Shown in pieces: positions 25,038 through 37,775 of a stretch of 64,000 nt of DNA. The DNA is from Lagopus muta (Eukaryota; Chordata; Aves; Galliformes; Phasianidae): the NCBI RefSeq assembly GCF_023343835.1, contig NC_064443.1, positions 1,798,001 through 1,862,000 on the forward strand, written 5' to 3'. The translations under genes and the position numbers were made by a program. The notes beneath the pieces were generated by a model. It worked only from the letters and a program-made list of their open reading frames with translations, searched no databases and had not been told where the DNA came from. The stretch's first letter is position 1, and the number at the start of each line of letters is the position of its first letter.

Positions 25038-27422
25038 CCTTACTATTTTCCTGAATTCCTCACCCACTCATGTAATTGAAGTCTCAGTTTAGCTGGCTTT
25101 GGGTGCACTCAGAAATCCCCGGGGATTTTTTCTGGCTGGGCTGGGATGCTCTTCCTGCTTGTAGCTAGCCTACCATGCAAACACTTCTTTTTGTTTAGTT
25201 GCATTTATTTATTTGTCCAAACGCACAGCAACCCGAGTGTGTATTTATGTATGAGTGCTCTAATGTCTTCCAGAAGCTACTCCTTCCACCCCTGCAAAAT
25301 AGTTTGAGGATGATACAAGAGCAATAAATATTTGGCCAGGGGAATGGTCTGGGTTGAATGAATGGAAGTTGTGAATGGAGACGGCCGTGGCAGCGCTGAT
25401 CTCACCGATGTGAGACCAGAAGAGCAGAGGCAATGCCCCTGTGTCCCAAGGCAGCTTGGGCATGTCCCTCACTCAGGCAAGAGGCATCAAGCCCCATCCC
25501 TTGTGCAGGCCTGGATTGAGGTCTCGATGGTTCATCCCCAAATCCACGCTTACCTAGAGGGGATGGGAAAGGGGAAGCAGTGATTTGCAATCCATGATGA
25601 GAACTAACTGTGCTGTTCATCAAGGCTTTCATCACAGCTTCATCACAGAATGCCTAATTCGTAAGAAATTAGATTGCTTGAGGCTGAAATAATGTCACTC
25701 TATCGTAAATTCCCAGGGAAAGCCTCAGGGACTGTGTTCCTCCTTAAAGCTGGTCAGTGTGCTCGTGAAGTCCTACACGTGTGGTTATGTTTCCTGACAC
25801 GGTCTCAGGAGCTAGCAAAGTTTTAGTATTTTTTTATAATTTTTCAAGCATCTTCTCTACAAGCTACTCAAACTTCTGCAGGAGAATGTTACTGCCATTA
25901 AAATCAAGCAGCTGCTTTTTAAGGGACTAGAAATAAAACCTGAAATTAAATCCAGGAATAATCAAATCATCTGGTTTTGCAATCAATTCAAAACCAGAAG
26001 TTTTTTTGGAGAAATGTCTCTTTGAAGCATTGTCGTGGTTATGGATTGACTCCTCTAATTCCCGGCACAGCTACAAATCACTTGCTGTTTGGGTAAGAAG
26101 ACATGCACAACTGAGCTGGGCGCTGGGCTCCCATCAGCAGAGGTGTCCTGGTGGTGGATGGGTTGTCCTTCAGCCCAGTATTGTGTTCTCAAGCAGGGAA
26201 ACGACAGTGGGTGACAGGATAATGTCCCGGGGTGCCATTGCTTGGTTGCTCTTCAGTTGCTGTTAACACACCTGTTTTGTTGTGCCACAGCAAGAGGCTC
26301 CAGGTACAGCTTTCTCCTCCTGCCATTCTTCCCACAAGCAGTAGGATGCTCCAGAAGCTGCTTTGCATCTGCTGTGTCATTTTCTCCTTGGTCTTTTTTT
26401 CAGACACTTGGGTTTTCTGATTAAAACGATCACAATGATGGGAAATGGTTTTGACAGAAGACTCAGCCCTTTCTGTTGCATGCTCTCAGCACTGAGGCAG
26501 AAACCCAAATATTTTCCAGATTATGCACTCCTCATCTGCTTCCATTGTGGGTGCTGGAGAGATGCAAGAGAATTTCCCTAACAGCCAGTGGGAAACTTTG
26601 CTCTGGAGACAGAACTGTGAACTTTCTTCTTACCCACACAATAGAAAGGGAGTCTCCAAATTTGGCAGAAGTTGAATGATTCAGATTTTCAAGCCACAGC
26701 TGCAAGCAGCTCAGTGTGGGACTCCATGGACCATGCAGCCCTGATGCCTTACATCCCTCCTGGCTCCCATCCTTGCTTCAGCACATTTGCATCTCCTCTG
26801 TGGACTGCTGGTGTGCCAGGACTCCACCGCTCCTTGACCTGAATTTCCTGCCCTTCTGGGCTCTTCTTTTCTCTCTACTGCCTGTAATTAGGGGCAAATC
26901 TCAAACAACGAACCCATGTGGGAGTGGTAGTTAATGTGGCTTAGGCTGGCTGGGAAAGACCTCAGTAAAGGACTCCAATCCACAAGGACCAGGGCAGTGA
27001 TACCTGAGGATCGGCGTGAGTCTTTGCCTTCTCAACTCAGTGTCCCTTGGCATGTATCAGACCACGATCCCAAGATGCTCCAAGTCGTTGTGTTGCTTCT
27101 GTAAGTTTTGACCTGTGTATCCAAAGCCAGAGATGCCAGAAAAAACTCATGTTATCTTTTACAGGGGGGCAGAGCTGGGAGCTGGGTCTGCTCACATTTC
27201 CACAATGTGGATCAGATGCCAACATAACATTGTTCTTCTTCGCCAGTAGAGATGCATGGCCAGAGAAATTAGGCCAAAACATGGAGTTTTACTCACTTTG
27301 TCTCTTGAGAAATCTCACAAGCTGTCTGCTCCCATCTTGTACCTAGATGCCTAGAGGCATGCCCTGGCATCAAGGTTTCTTTCCATATACATCAATCCCA
27401 GGATGGAATTTTTCCTATTGGA

Positions 27423-28692
27423 AGACTGAGGTTCTTAATGTCTTCTTTACATCTGTCTTTAATAATCAGGCCAGTTATCCTCAGGGTACTCAGCCCCCTG
27501 AGTCTGGAAGGCAGAGATGGGGAGAAGAATAACCACTACCACTCAGTTCAGGAGGCAAAAGTTAGGGGCCTGCTGCTTCATCTGGAGTGTCACAAATCCA
27601 TGGGGCCAGATGGGATCCACCTGAGGGTACTGAGGGAGCTGCCAGAAGTGATTGCAAGCTGCTTTCCATCATTTAGCAGCAGTCATGGCCAACCATGGGG
27701 AGGTCCCAGACCACCAGAGATTTGCCAATGTGCCACCCACCTACAAGAGGGATCAGAAGGAGAATCCAGGAAACTACAGGCCTGTCAGCCTGACAGGTCA
27801 CGGAGCAAATCATCAGCAGACACGGGACAACCAGCTGATCAAGCCAAGCCAGCATGGGTTCATGAAAGGCAAGTCCTGCTTGACCAACCTGATCTCCTTC
27901 TACGATTGAGTGTTGGATTAGGTAAGGGCTGTGCGTGTGATCTGCCTAGACTTCAGCAAAGCCTTTGACTGTGTCCCACAGCATTCTCCCAGAGAAGCTG
28001 GCAGCCTGTGGCTTGTACAGGTACACTTTGTTGGGTGAAAAACTGGCTGGAGGGCTGGGCCCAGACAATGGTGGTGAATGGAGTTAAATCCAGCTTGCAA
28101 ATGGCTTCAAGTGCTGTTCCCCAGGAGTTGGTGTTGGGGCCTCTCCTGTTTAATTGATGACTTAGACATATGGGGGTTGAGTGCATCCTCAGTAAGTTTG
28201 CAGATGACACCAAGTTTGGAGGAAGTGTTAATCTGCCTGGGGTAGGAAGGCACTTCAGAGAATTGTGGACTGGCTGGATGCATGGGCTGAGGACAATTGT
28301 ATGAGCTTCAACAAGACCAAGTGCTGGGTCACACACTTTGGTCACAACACCCTCAGGCAGTGCTATAGGCTTGGGGCAGAGTAGATGGAAGACTGTATAG
28401 AAGAAATGGACCTGGGGGTGTTGGTCAACACTCAATTGAATGTGAGCCAGCAGTGTGCTCAAATGGCTGAGGGCATCCTGATTTGTATCAGGAACAGGGC
28501 AGCCAGCAGGAGCAGGGAGGTGAGCATCCCCCTGTACTCAGTGCTGGTGAGACTGCACCCAGAGTACTGTGTTCAGTTTTGGGCCCCTCATTACAGGAAA
28601 GACATCGAAGCCCTGGAATGTGTCCACAGAAGGGCAACGAAGCCGATACTGAGTTTGGAGCACAAGCCTTATGAGGAGCAGCTGAAGGGATG
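27423..28692 (+). mobile_element. CR1 LINE fragment, nearly the whole reverse transcriptase
   Basis: The longest RT stretch in the window. In order on the + strand, in shifting frames: V-L-N-V-F-F-T-S-V-F at about 27432-27461; H-K-S-M-G-P-D-G-I-H at about 27591-27620; N-Y-R-P-V-S-L-T at 27772-27795; QHGFMKGKSCLTNLISFYD at 27853-27909; a C-L-D-F-S-K-A-F-D-like segment at about 27943-27969; the F-A-D-D region near 28197-28208; and the C-terminal blocks [17 protein letters not shown] and [10 protein letters not shown] near 28539-28687. Several frameshifts and stops inactivate it. Similarity stops near 28692 without the 3' UTR or tail, and the endonuclease half is missing. Confidence 0.93.
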
Positions 28693-29074
28693 AGGCTGGG
28701 TTTCAAAGTAAACCCACAAGGATGTGCTCGTTGATCTGTTGAGGAGGAGGAAGCTACTGTGTCATCTCGTGCAGGTGGCAGTGAGCACACCAGCTTTCCC
28801 TCACTCCCTCATCGTGTGTGTGGTGGTGGGGAGAAGCTGCTAGAAACCAACCTGCTACAGGAGATTTGAGAGCTCCATTTCTGTCTCCACCTGCCTGGGA
28901 AGGAGACAGCACTGTCCACGCCTTCATGCCTGATCTCCTGAGCTAAGAGAACTGGGACACTTGTGGCTTTGGTGATATACTGGATAGCTTGTCCTGTGTT
29001 GTAAGGGATGAGAGGAATAGCTATGAGGCTGCTTACTGTTTTGGGAGGGCAGACTTACACTGGGTTCTTTGCAG

Positions 29075-29173
29075 GAGGCCTGGAAGGGAATGACCCAGGC
29101 CAAGATGACTGCTTACTGCGAGCACAACCAGATGTTATCCGAGGTGCTTGGCAAGATTAATGGGGAAGAATGA
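29075..29173 (+). other. Orphan exon-like segment of 32 codons
   Basis: GGGTTCTTTGCAG (to 29074) forms a good acceptor context. It is followed in phase 0 by 32 sense codons and TGA (29171-29173), with a donor-like AAG|GTAAAG at 29185/29186. The peptide contains M-T-A-Y-C-E-H-N-Q-M-L-S-E-V-L-G-K-I-N. It is hydrophilic and helix-prone, more protein-like than neighbouring frames. I do not recognise the family. It could be a terminal exon, a pseudoexon, a noncoding RNA exon or chance. Confidence 0.25.
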
Positions 29174-32100
29174 GAGGTTCTTAAGGTAAAGGGAATTAGG
29201 CTGGCAGATGACTGCACCATCTATGTGCAACCTCGTCTAAGCATATTTATATAAATCATGTGAAACTCAAATTAGAGTTTCATCCATCTGCTCTGCAGCA
29301 AGTCACTGTTCTGCTGGCAAAGCATGCCAAGAAAATGCTCTTAAATCTGTAAGATCAGCCTCTAGCTGAGGAAACTTCATACCCCAGAAACTTCATACCT
29401 CTTTATACCCCAGATCTGGTGGGGAGGCTGGGGTTTTGGGGCAGGTGAGTTTTCAAGCAGAAGAGCTGTGGGAATGTCCAGGCATTGCTCTTAGAGCTGC
29501 AGCAACTGGGGCAGAATGCAGGGGAGAAAAAGAGAAAGCAACTCAGCCGCATTCACGTGGGTAACAGAGGTTTGTACTTACTGACCCAGTAACTATTTCT
29601 GAGCAGGATGGTGTCAGGTAGGTAGGAGGAGAGCAGGCAATCTTTGCTAACCATGCTGTCCTGCCCAGCTCTTGCTTCTCCTGAAGATATTCACTAAAGG
29701 CTGCAGTGCCCAAACACCAGGGTAGCCTTGTGCTGAGTTAGCACATTGAAGACGGTAGGAAAATGCCCTTTGTTGTCTCTTCGCATCTTCCCACGTTTCC
29801 TACTTGTAACATCTGTCTCTTACTGGACTTCTTTATCCTTTCTTCCTCAGAGAAGCAGACAGTCGTTTGCTTTAGAGGTGTTTGCTTTAGAGGCCAGTAA
29901 AGCGGTTGGGGGGAGCTTTTTGGCACCTGGAAGCATTGCACTACAGGCAAATGTGGCCACGCTTCTGTCTGCCCTCATGCATGGTCACCATCAGGGAGCG
30001 CGCTGCTGGTACGAGCATCCTGCTGGTTTCCAGGTCTGTGAGTCAAAGTTCTTGCGAAACTTGAGCAGTTCATACATCCTTAGGCACGGGAATGGTGGGA
30101 GGAAGGACACAAAGATGCAGACCATGCAAGGTCACAGGAGAACAGTGCCTTATGGAGAAGAAGCCAAGTGACTCAGCAAGACGGATACTAGGCTTGCTTC
30201 CGAAGAAGAGAGATTTCTAGGAAGCAAATCTATCTGCACACATGGGTGGTCTCTGAAAGCGGTGACTCACTGAGCAATCTTTGACCTTCTGCCTGGCTTT
30301 CTTGGCATTTGCTGCTTTTCCTGTCATTAAAAACAAGATCCCATCTTCCCCATCTTCCTGAATTGAGGATTTCAGCAAACAGTTTGGAGACAAATAAGTG
30401 AAGATGACACAGCAGAGAAACAGTTGGTCAAGTCTGTAAGAGATAGAGCTAGATCTAAATACAGCACAGCCTTGTTGGTATGGAGAGCAGCATATGTGTC
30501 TCAGTGGTTGGATTGCTGTGTGTGCTCTGTTAGGTTTCCTTAACACTGAGTCTGCCTATTTCTTTCCTTTTTAGCAAAGCAGCAGCAGAGTCTCACCAAA
30601 AGTGTTTTCAGGCAGAAGAGAGGAAGAGAGGAAGGGCTCCAAGGAGGTGATAAAACCCTGTGTCCTCTTTGTATCAGCTGGCGGGTGGAGGCAGATGTGT
30701 CTGGATGGGATGGTAAGAAACCAGGAGGCAGAGGCCACACGTGCCTCACTAGAAGGAAGTCCCCTGTGCTAGAGAGTGGATGTTTTCTGATGCCTGGAGC
30801 ATGCTCTTTGTGGGCAGGGGCAGGGAGCAGGGTAGGGGAAGTCCTGAGGGTTTGGCAGCAGATTTGCCAGCTCTTGACTTCATCCACAGCGGGGCTGGGC
30901 CCTGTGGGATTGCTGGCTTCTCATCTGTCCTTGCAGGTGGAGCTATCTTGTGGGTGGGTGGCAGGGTGCAAATTGCTCCAGAGGGTTTGTGAAGCAGAGG
31001 GTTGAAACAGAACTGGGGGCTCTGCATGCCAAACTGCTCCAGGCTGGCTTTCCATCAGGAGACATGGATCTAGCGAGAGCTGGTGAGTTGCTTTGGTTAT
31101 TCTTGGGAGATGCTCAGAAAGATACTGCCCCCGAGCACTTCACAGGCTGTTTGGCAGAGAGGAGAGTGCAAAGGCACTCAAGCCTGTGACTTGAACATGC
31201 TGCAGTGTCCCCAGACCGTAATGTACAGTAGGTCTGTGAGTACCTGGGTAGTCCTGCACATCACAGTGATGCTGGCTACCTTGGGCTAGCACCACAGTTT
31301 GCTTTTAGCTGCTGCTTCTGCCCAGTGAAGACTGGGGTGAAGTTAATAGGAAATGAAGAGGTCAGCCTGCACTGGAAGAGTCAGAGACTGTTGGAACCAC
31401 CAGCAGAGAGTGGTCCTTAATTAAAGAGGCAGAGGACAGCGCCCGAGCTTCTCTGCCTGCATCCACAGAAAACAAGTGGGAAATGATGCTGTCTTGGTCA
31501 TCTGCTTCTGAGCTCATTATTAATGCCAAGCTTGGGAGTTAAAAAAAACCAACAACAACAAGATAACAATAAAACTGTAGTTCAAGAGCCTTGATCATCT
31601 AAAATAGAGATAGTTGAAATGCTTGTGTAAGATGCCTTAAATGCCCTTTGGAAGCCTGGCCTGGCTGAGAACCAGGAAGTATTTATTTCCAAAAGGGCTG
31701 AGATTAGTTTTCTTTTAAGGAGTAAGAAACAGATATTATAAAACCGGAACCTTCTATGATGCAAAACTGCTGCTAGCTTCATGGTTTTACTGAATTCATT
31801 TTATATAAACGGAACTTTAATTTGATTTGCCTCAGTTCTCCCCCACTTCCCCTGTGCAATGCCAGCCTGTTTGTGTCTGGGAGGCTGGCAACACGCGTCT
31901 CAAGTTCCAGCCAAGTGTGTATTAAAGTGCAGTTGCAATTTGCTGAAAACCAGGTTTTAAGATGGAAACAAATAATTAGAAGCACACAAATTAGTGTGTG
32001 TCTGACAACAGGTTGAGCTCTGTACAGACTTCTACAAAGTTGGTGACCACAGGATGAGAGTGATTAAATCCTGAGGCAGCAGCTGAATATTGGCTGTCAG

Positions 32101-34542
32101 GTGGAATAAGTGTTGGGAAGGAGAAGATCTGGACAGGTTTCACAAGGGCTGCACTCCTGGAATTGAGATAAAACTGTAACACTTCAGGGACTTTGTATAA
32201 AATGCTGCAGTTCAAGATTCAGTGCCTTGGCTGCGCTTGGTCAAGATGCATGAGCACTTGATGCATGCATGAGCACTTCCAGTGACAAGACAGCCATCAT
32301 TTCTTGGGCAGTGGTGGGGCACCACCAATCCCATATAGTTTTCACCAGTGTAGAAGTATTTTATGTGGTTTCCTACCCTTGGTACTGGTTGTTTCTCACA
32401 CTTCTAGGCTCAGATAGTGTGGGATCCCAGCCCTCCCATGCCCCTTGGTGGACAGCAGCTCACCTGGGTGGCTTTCCTGCAGCAACTGGTACCAAAGTGG
32501 TTAAATAGTCCTCCTGTTGAGTGCCTGCTTCTTCCTGTGTGTGTGTAAGCAAGTGAGGCACAAAAGCAGCATAGATTGTTCTTCTGCACTCATGGTGATA
32601 AAAATTGCCTTGGAGACATTTGCTCTACTGTACACTTTTAGGAGCGCCAGCAGGAAGACTGCTCAGAGAGGAGGAAACCCAGTTAATGTGGTGCCAGCAC
32701 TGCCCCTTCCTCGGGTTCTCTTGGAGAGTAAATGCAGGGATGTTTTTGTGCCTATTTAGGCAGAGGGAAGGATCCTCTGAAGGAAAACCCCATCTGTTGG
32801 TCTCCAAGAGAACCTTTGGCCGAATAGCTCAGCCTGTGCTGCACACCCTGAGTTTGGCCGCAGAATTGTGCCTGGACCTGTGAGAGTCCTTCACCCTGCC
32901 AGTGATGCTTCACTACTGTAAATGGCCTGATTTTAGTCTAAAATAGTTTTTTTCTATTCCTTGATGCCACTTTATCTCAAAAAACGTTTATCTTTAAAAC
33001 ATTTGCCATTGAATTGGTATGCCAGAAAAACAATGTCCTTCTGTAAGCCAGAAAGAAACTAGCCCTATGTGTTTCCAATGCACCTTCTTCACCATCAAGT
33101 CTGAAAGAAGGCTTCTAGTGCTCCCAAATCTCCCAGTTGCCAGAACACCACAGATACTGGTGAGAGGGGGCTTGCAAGAGCACATCTCCATGATGTGCTT
33201 CCCTTGCACTGCTGTTTTCCAAAGAAGCAGAAAATAAGGGTGTGGGACCACTGAGCTCGGCAGTGCTGTGGGGTCAGCAGGAGTTGCAGGCACTGTCCTT
33301 CTTCCAGCCAACTTCTGGTTTTGAGTAAGTGCTGTCCTTTTGGTCCTTCTACCACACTGTCCCTACTTTGAGAATGAGCTTTCATCTGAAAGGATGATGG
33401 CTGGGCCAGTGAGGAGTGATGTGTGGTGGGGTTTAGGACTGCCCATCCTCTGTTGACATTGAAATGCCTAACCTCAGGTCAGTTTTGATGAGAAATAACA
33501 TCTCTTCTTATCTCAGTTAGTTGAAAAGTTGGCTTCTCTCAGGTTTGCCTGTGCTTTTTGGTCCCAGCAGCAACACTGTTCCCTACCCCAAAGCAGGACT
33601 AAGCGTCCAGCCTGTGACCAAGAGCTGCGCACAACTTCTGCCACTGCAAGAAAACAGTGCTGATATGGTGACCCTTGTTTGCATAACTGCTGCTTGCAGT
33701 TCCTGCCTGACATTTCAAGACGATTGTAAGAGCAGGGGATATGATGATGGGGCGCTGGGCAAAGTAGATTAATCTTATCCTTGTTGGCAGGGCACTAGGA
33801 TGTGCAATGGGCTGTCCTTTCTCTTTTTGGAAGTCCCAGTTGATTCACACCAGGATCCACAAACAAGAAGCCTGACAGAGTTTCACCACGATTTGGGCAC
33901 TCCTGGGACTGTCTGTGGCAATAGCAGATCTGGACAAAGGTGAAGCATTTGGCTTTTTGGGGTAGTACATCCATCACATCGCTGGGATGGGACCTGACTG
34001 GTGTTAGCATCAGGAGGAGAAAGCAGGTAGGTCTGGGCAGGGGAGAGCAGCAGTGACTCTCCTGCAGCCCCTCTAAGCACTCCCAGCCTTGTGGCTGTTG
34101 CTGCTGCTGCATCTCAGAGTGCTTGAGAGCTGGCAATGATAGTGCTAACCCCAAAGGCTCAGCTTTCAACTGTCAGAAGCATCAGAAGCGTGAGATTTGC
34201 AGCACAACCTTCCAAGAGTTTCTTTTGAAACAGAAAATGTTGGAGGGGTGGAGAAGGGTAATTCTTTGCATTTTACATCCTGAGCTTCTTTTACTTTATC
34301 TGCTGCTGCTGTTGCAATGGTAGGAAGCACTGTGTTGGTTTTTTTTGTTTGTTTGTTTTTTAATTGGTTGGTTGGTTTTAATGTGAAAACAGATATTTGA
34401 GGGGTTGGTAAGCAGAAACTTGGCCACTGGAACTGACAGCCCTGGGCTATGCCTGTCTGCAGCCATCAGATGCCTTGGTTTGACATCTGGTTGCTTTAGA
34501 GACGGGTAGCAGAGTAGAGCATTTTAATCCTTAACCTAAGCT

Positions 34543-34560
34543 AAAAAAAAAAAAAAAAAA
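34543..34560. repeat. Poly(A) run, 18 nt
   Basis: Homopolymer A18 followed by GAAAGAAA. No retroposed gene body was recognised on the left flank. Confidence 0.88.
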
Positions 34561-36474
34561 GAAAGAAATTAGAATGGAGAAAAATAAACAAAGTAGGCCA
34601 TGACAACACAGTGTGAACATCTGAGATCCGCTCCTAATTAACAGCAGTTCCCATCCCAGAAATCATACCGTTCAGCAGAAGTTAATCATCTTTGCTCATA
34701 CATACAGTGCTCTTCAAGAGGGAATGAGTCACCCTCATTGAAATGTCTAATGTTATGAAATCCAGTGTGACTGATGTAATAGACCCAGCTAAGCTCTCCA
34801 AATTGGCTGGGAGCACCAACAGAAATGCTCAGCCTGTGTGTAAGTTGACTCCATTGAATTTTTTGTGTTTGTACCCTGGCAGAGTTTAGCCTTCAGAAAT
34901 TAAAACAAACTCACAGGGAACGGCCAAAGAAGGAGTTGGGTGAACCTGTGACGAGGGACTGGTGGCACAGGGACAAGTAGAGGCCAAGAGCACTGGTACC
35001 ACCAAGCCTAGCGATCCTCCTGGCCTGGAGCTGTCCCCACTTTTGGGACAGAATGGTCGCACTCGAATCCCAGCATTCTACATATCTAAGCATTCACAAG
35101 CCTGGGTATTTATGCTCCATTCTGTGGTTCAAAGAGGAATGTTGGCTGAATTCGGAGTTAAGAACCTGTCTTGATATCAGCTGTTCCTTCTTAAATTAAG
35201 TACTATTACCTGCAAATGTTTCCTTCAAGCACTGGGTGCCATTTGCTTGGCGTCCTTTGTTTAAATGTCACTGTATGAATCGCTGAAAGTAATTTAAATA
35301 TGTAAAATCACGCGCCACAAATCTAATTTTATTTTGAAATGCCAAGCCACACTTGCAGCTGATGCAACCAATAACAGCTCCGCCCAGCACCCTGAGATCC
35401 TGTCCCAGTTCTGTAATGTTCTGCATTTCCAACACCTTTCACTCCACAAATCTGGGCGCTGAGATTTCTTTTTCAGTGCACGACCACTTCGCCAATAGCT
35501 TTTACTTGACCTGAATATTCATGGTTTCCAAGGAAATAATGTTCCCCTTGGGAAATGCCACCTTCACCCAAGACTGTCCTTTCCTGACTTTCACAAGAAA
35601 AGCTTGGCTCTGCAGAAGCCATAATTTCTCCAGCTCCTGGCAGTAGCCTACTCTGATGAGCTGTGCTCCCACCAGGGCTCATCCCTGCTCCCACCTGGCT
35701 TGTGGGGCTTTATGCTCATGCCTCCGAACGCCATCTCCCACAGGTCTCCAAACATAAGGTCCAAACTGCCTTCTAATCATGCAGCCTGCAACTCCCCAGA
35801 ACATTTATTTTGCCACGTGCCCTCCCTGCTTCTTTCCATCCAGGGATGAGTCTTGTTTCTGCTCCCCAGGACATGCTTAGGAGTTGCCTGGTCACTTCTC
35901 TCTCTGCCTGCTCTTGCCTTCCTGTTCAGACCAGGAGTGAAGACGGTGACACAGACACGACACATCTGTGCAGTAATAGCAGGATCTGTGTGCAGGATCT
36001 TGTTCTCCTTGGGTTTTGTGTCCCCAGGATGTGTGTCTCCCTTCTTGCAGCAGAGGTCAGCACGGTGCATGGGTAAGGAGGAGGAGGGAACCCGCATCTC
36101 CTCTGGGATATTCGAAGGTTTGCTGTGCTGTCCCAGCTTGTCATCTGCTCTGCAAGACCAGATAAGCCCCCTTTCGAAACTCTTGCCCCTTTTTATGATA
36201 TTTGTGGTCATTAAACCAAGGCAAGGAGAAAATGCTGGTCCACTGTGTAACTCTCAGATAGGAAATGTATGTTTCAAAGCCCATTCCTTTCTTCCTAGCC
36301 CGTCTCTTGGTCTAATAAATGATGTGAGCTCTCTTACACCCTCTGCATGTCCTTGGGCCATCCCAGCATGTGGAAACAGTTCTACGGGGAAAAAAGCCAG
36401 CTTAGTTGTGCTCATGCAGACGTGTGTGAGAGCAGCCCTTTTATAGCTGTGTGCATTGGAGAAGTGTGTGAAAG

Positions 36475-37775
36475 CGGGGGACAGCTACCACAGGACAGTT
36501 GAGTTCAGCATCCTGAGAAAAGGGTAAGGCAAAACCAACCCCAGATCAAAGCATCACAATTCTGGACTTCAGAAAAGCAACCTTTGGCCTCTTCAAGGAT
36601 GTGTTTGGAAGAATCTGACGAGATATGGCCCTGGAAATAAGAAGAGGTCTGAGAGATGTAGTATATGTTGGAGGGTGTATAGCAGAAGAAGGTAATGACA
36701 GTGCCTTCTAACAGGTGAAAGCAGGGAGAGCTGACATGAAAGAAATGTAGGGAGATGTGGGGATGGAGATGGGAAAGTCAAAGTTCATCTGGAATTGAAT
36801 GTGGTGATAAACCTGATGGGAAAGAAGTCTTCTTTGCTTCAGTCCTTACTGGCAAGACCAGCTTTTGGGAATCCTAAGAGCAGAGAAGAAGTCTAGAGCA
36901 AGGAAGAGTGACCTTTTAGTGGGGAAGGATTATGTCAGGAAACATCTAAATAAATTGGACATATGCATGGCCACCGGCCCTGATAGGGTTCATCTATGGG
37001 AGCGATGGGATGGGAGCACACTGTCACTGCAAAGCCATTCTTGATTATCTAAGAAAGGACACGTGATTGGAGAGGGAAGGGGATTTCCTGAAAACTGGAA
37101 GAAAGCAAATGTTACTCGGAAAGGATGATCCAGGGAACCACAGCAGGGTTGGCCTCACCTTGATGATTGAGATGGTGGAGCAAATAATCTTTGAAGCTGT
37201 TTTCAGCTATTTTTAAGGACAAGAAAATGACTGGGAGTAGTCAGCCTGGATTTACAAATAGGAAGTTAGGCCTGACCAACCTGACAGCCTTCTGTAAGGC
37301 AACAACCAGCTTGGCAGGCAGTGACTTTAGCCAGGCTTTTGATGCTGTCTCCCGTAACATCCTCACAGACATGCTGATGGAGTGCATGGTGAGGTGAACC
37401 AAACAGGCTGAATGGCTGTACTCAGGGGGTTGTGGCTAGCAGCACAACGTCCTGATAGAGGCTAGTGGTGTGCTCTAGACATTGATTCTGGGGTCAAGCC
37501 TGTTGAAGATCTTTATTAACGACCTGGGTGACAGGAATTGCACCAGATGGTACAAAACTGGGACAGCTGATCCTCCAGATGGTTGTGCTGCCATTCAGAT
37601 GACCTTGACAGGCTGAAGAATGAACAGAGAGGAACTTCATGAAGTCCAACAAAGGGAAATTCAATGTCCTGCTTTTGGGAGGAACACCCTGTGCACCACT
37701 ACATGGCCTGGGGGACCTTGTGGTCAACAAGTTGACCATGAGCCAACAATGCATTTGCATGGAGTTAGGAAGAGC
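36475..37775 (+). mobile_element. Older CR1-family LINE fragment, endonuclease end through RT
   Basis: More diverged than the other copies. The left end shows the endonuclease/RT linker (V-E-F-S-I-L-R-K at about 36500-36523, then N-S-G-L-Q-K-S-N-L). RT finger and palm text follows, including A-T-G-P-D-R near 36970-36990. The clearest block is the frame from 37191, which reads K-L-G-L-T-N-L-T-A-F, then F-S-Q-A-F-D-A-V-S-R-N-I-L at about 37329-37367. I-F-I-N-D-L-G-D follows near 37508-37532 and a M-S-Q-Q-C-I-like end near 37740. Many stops and frameshifts. The divergence suggests an older CR1 subfamily than the copies at 9.8 and 27.4 kb. Confidence 0.85.

Larger units (their letters stand above)
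17363..27422. other. Intergenic, no gene recognised; one orphan exon-like segment
   Basis: About 10 kb without a recognised gene or mobile element. It contains a T-rich tract near 17.65-17.71 kb, a TTAA run at 20.86 kb, a short imperfect tandem at 24.32 kb and an AAAC run at 25.0 kb. The exon-like stretch at 21116-21342 is listed separately. The remaining open frames have no family signature. Confidence 0.5.
28693..36474. other. Intergenic, no gene recognised; one orphan exon-like segment
   Basis: About 7.8 kb without a recognised gene or transposon. It contains the exon-like stretch at 29075-29173, an A18 run at 34.54 kb and an AT-rich block at 35.2-35.4 kb that looks like a candidate conserved noncoding element. 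Small direct duplications occur near 29.36-29.41, 29.87-29.90 and 32.24-32.28 kb. Confidence 0.5.

Noticed and set aside
35853..36446. 197-codon + strand frame
   Set aside because: No recognisable domain, composition typical of noncoding DNA and no convincing splice or promoter context.
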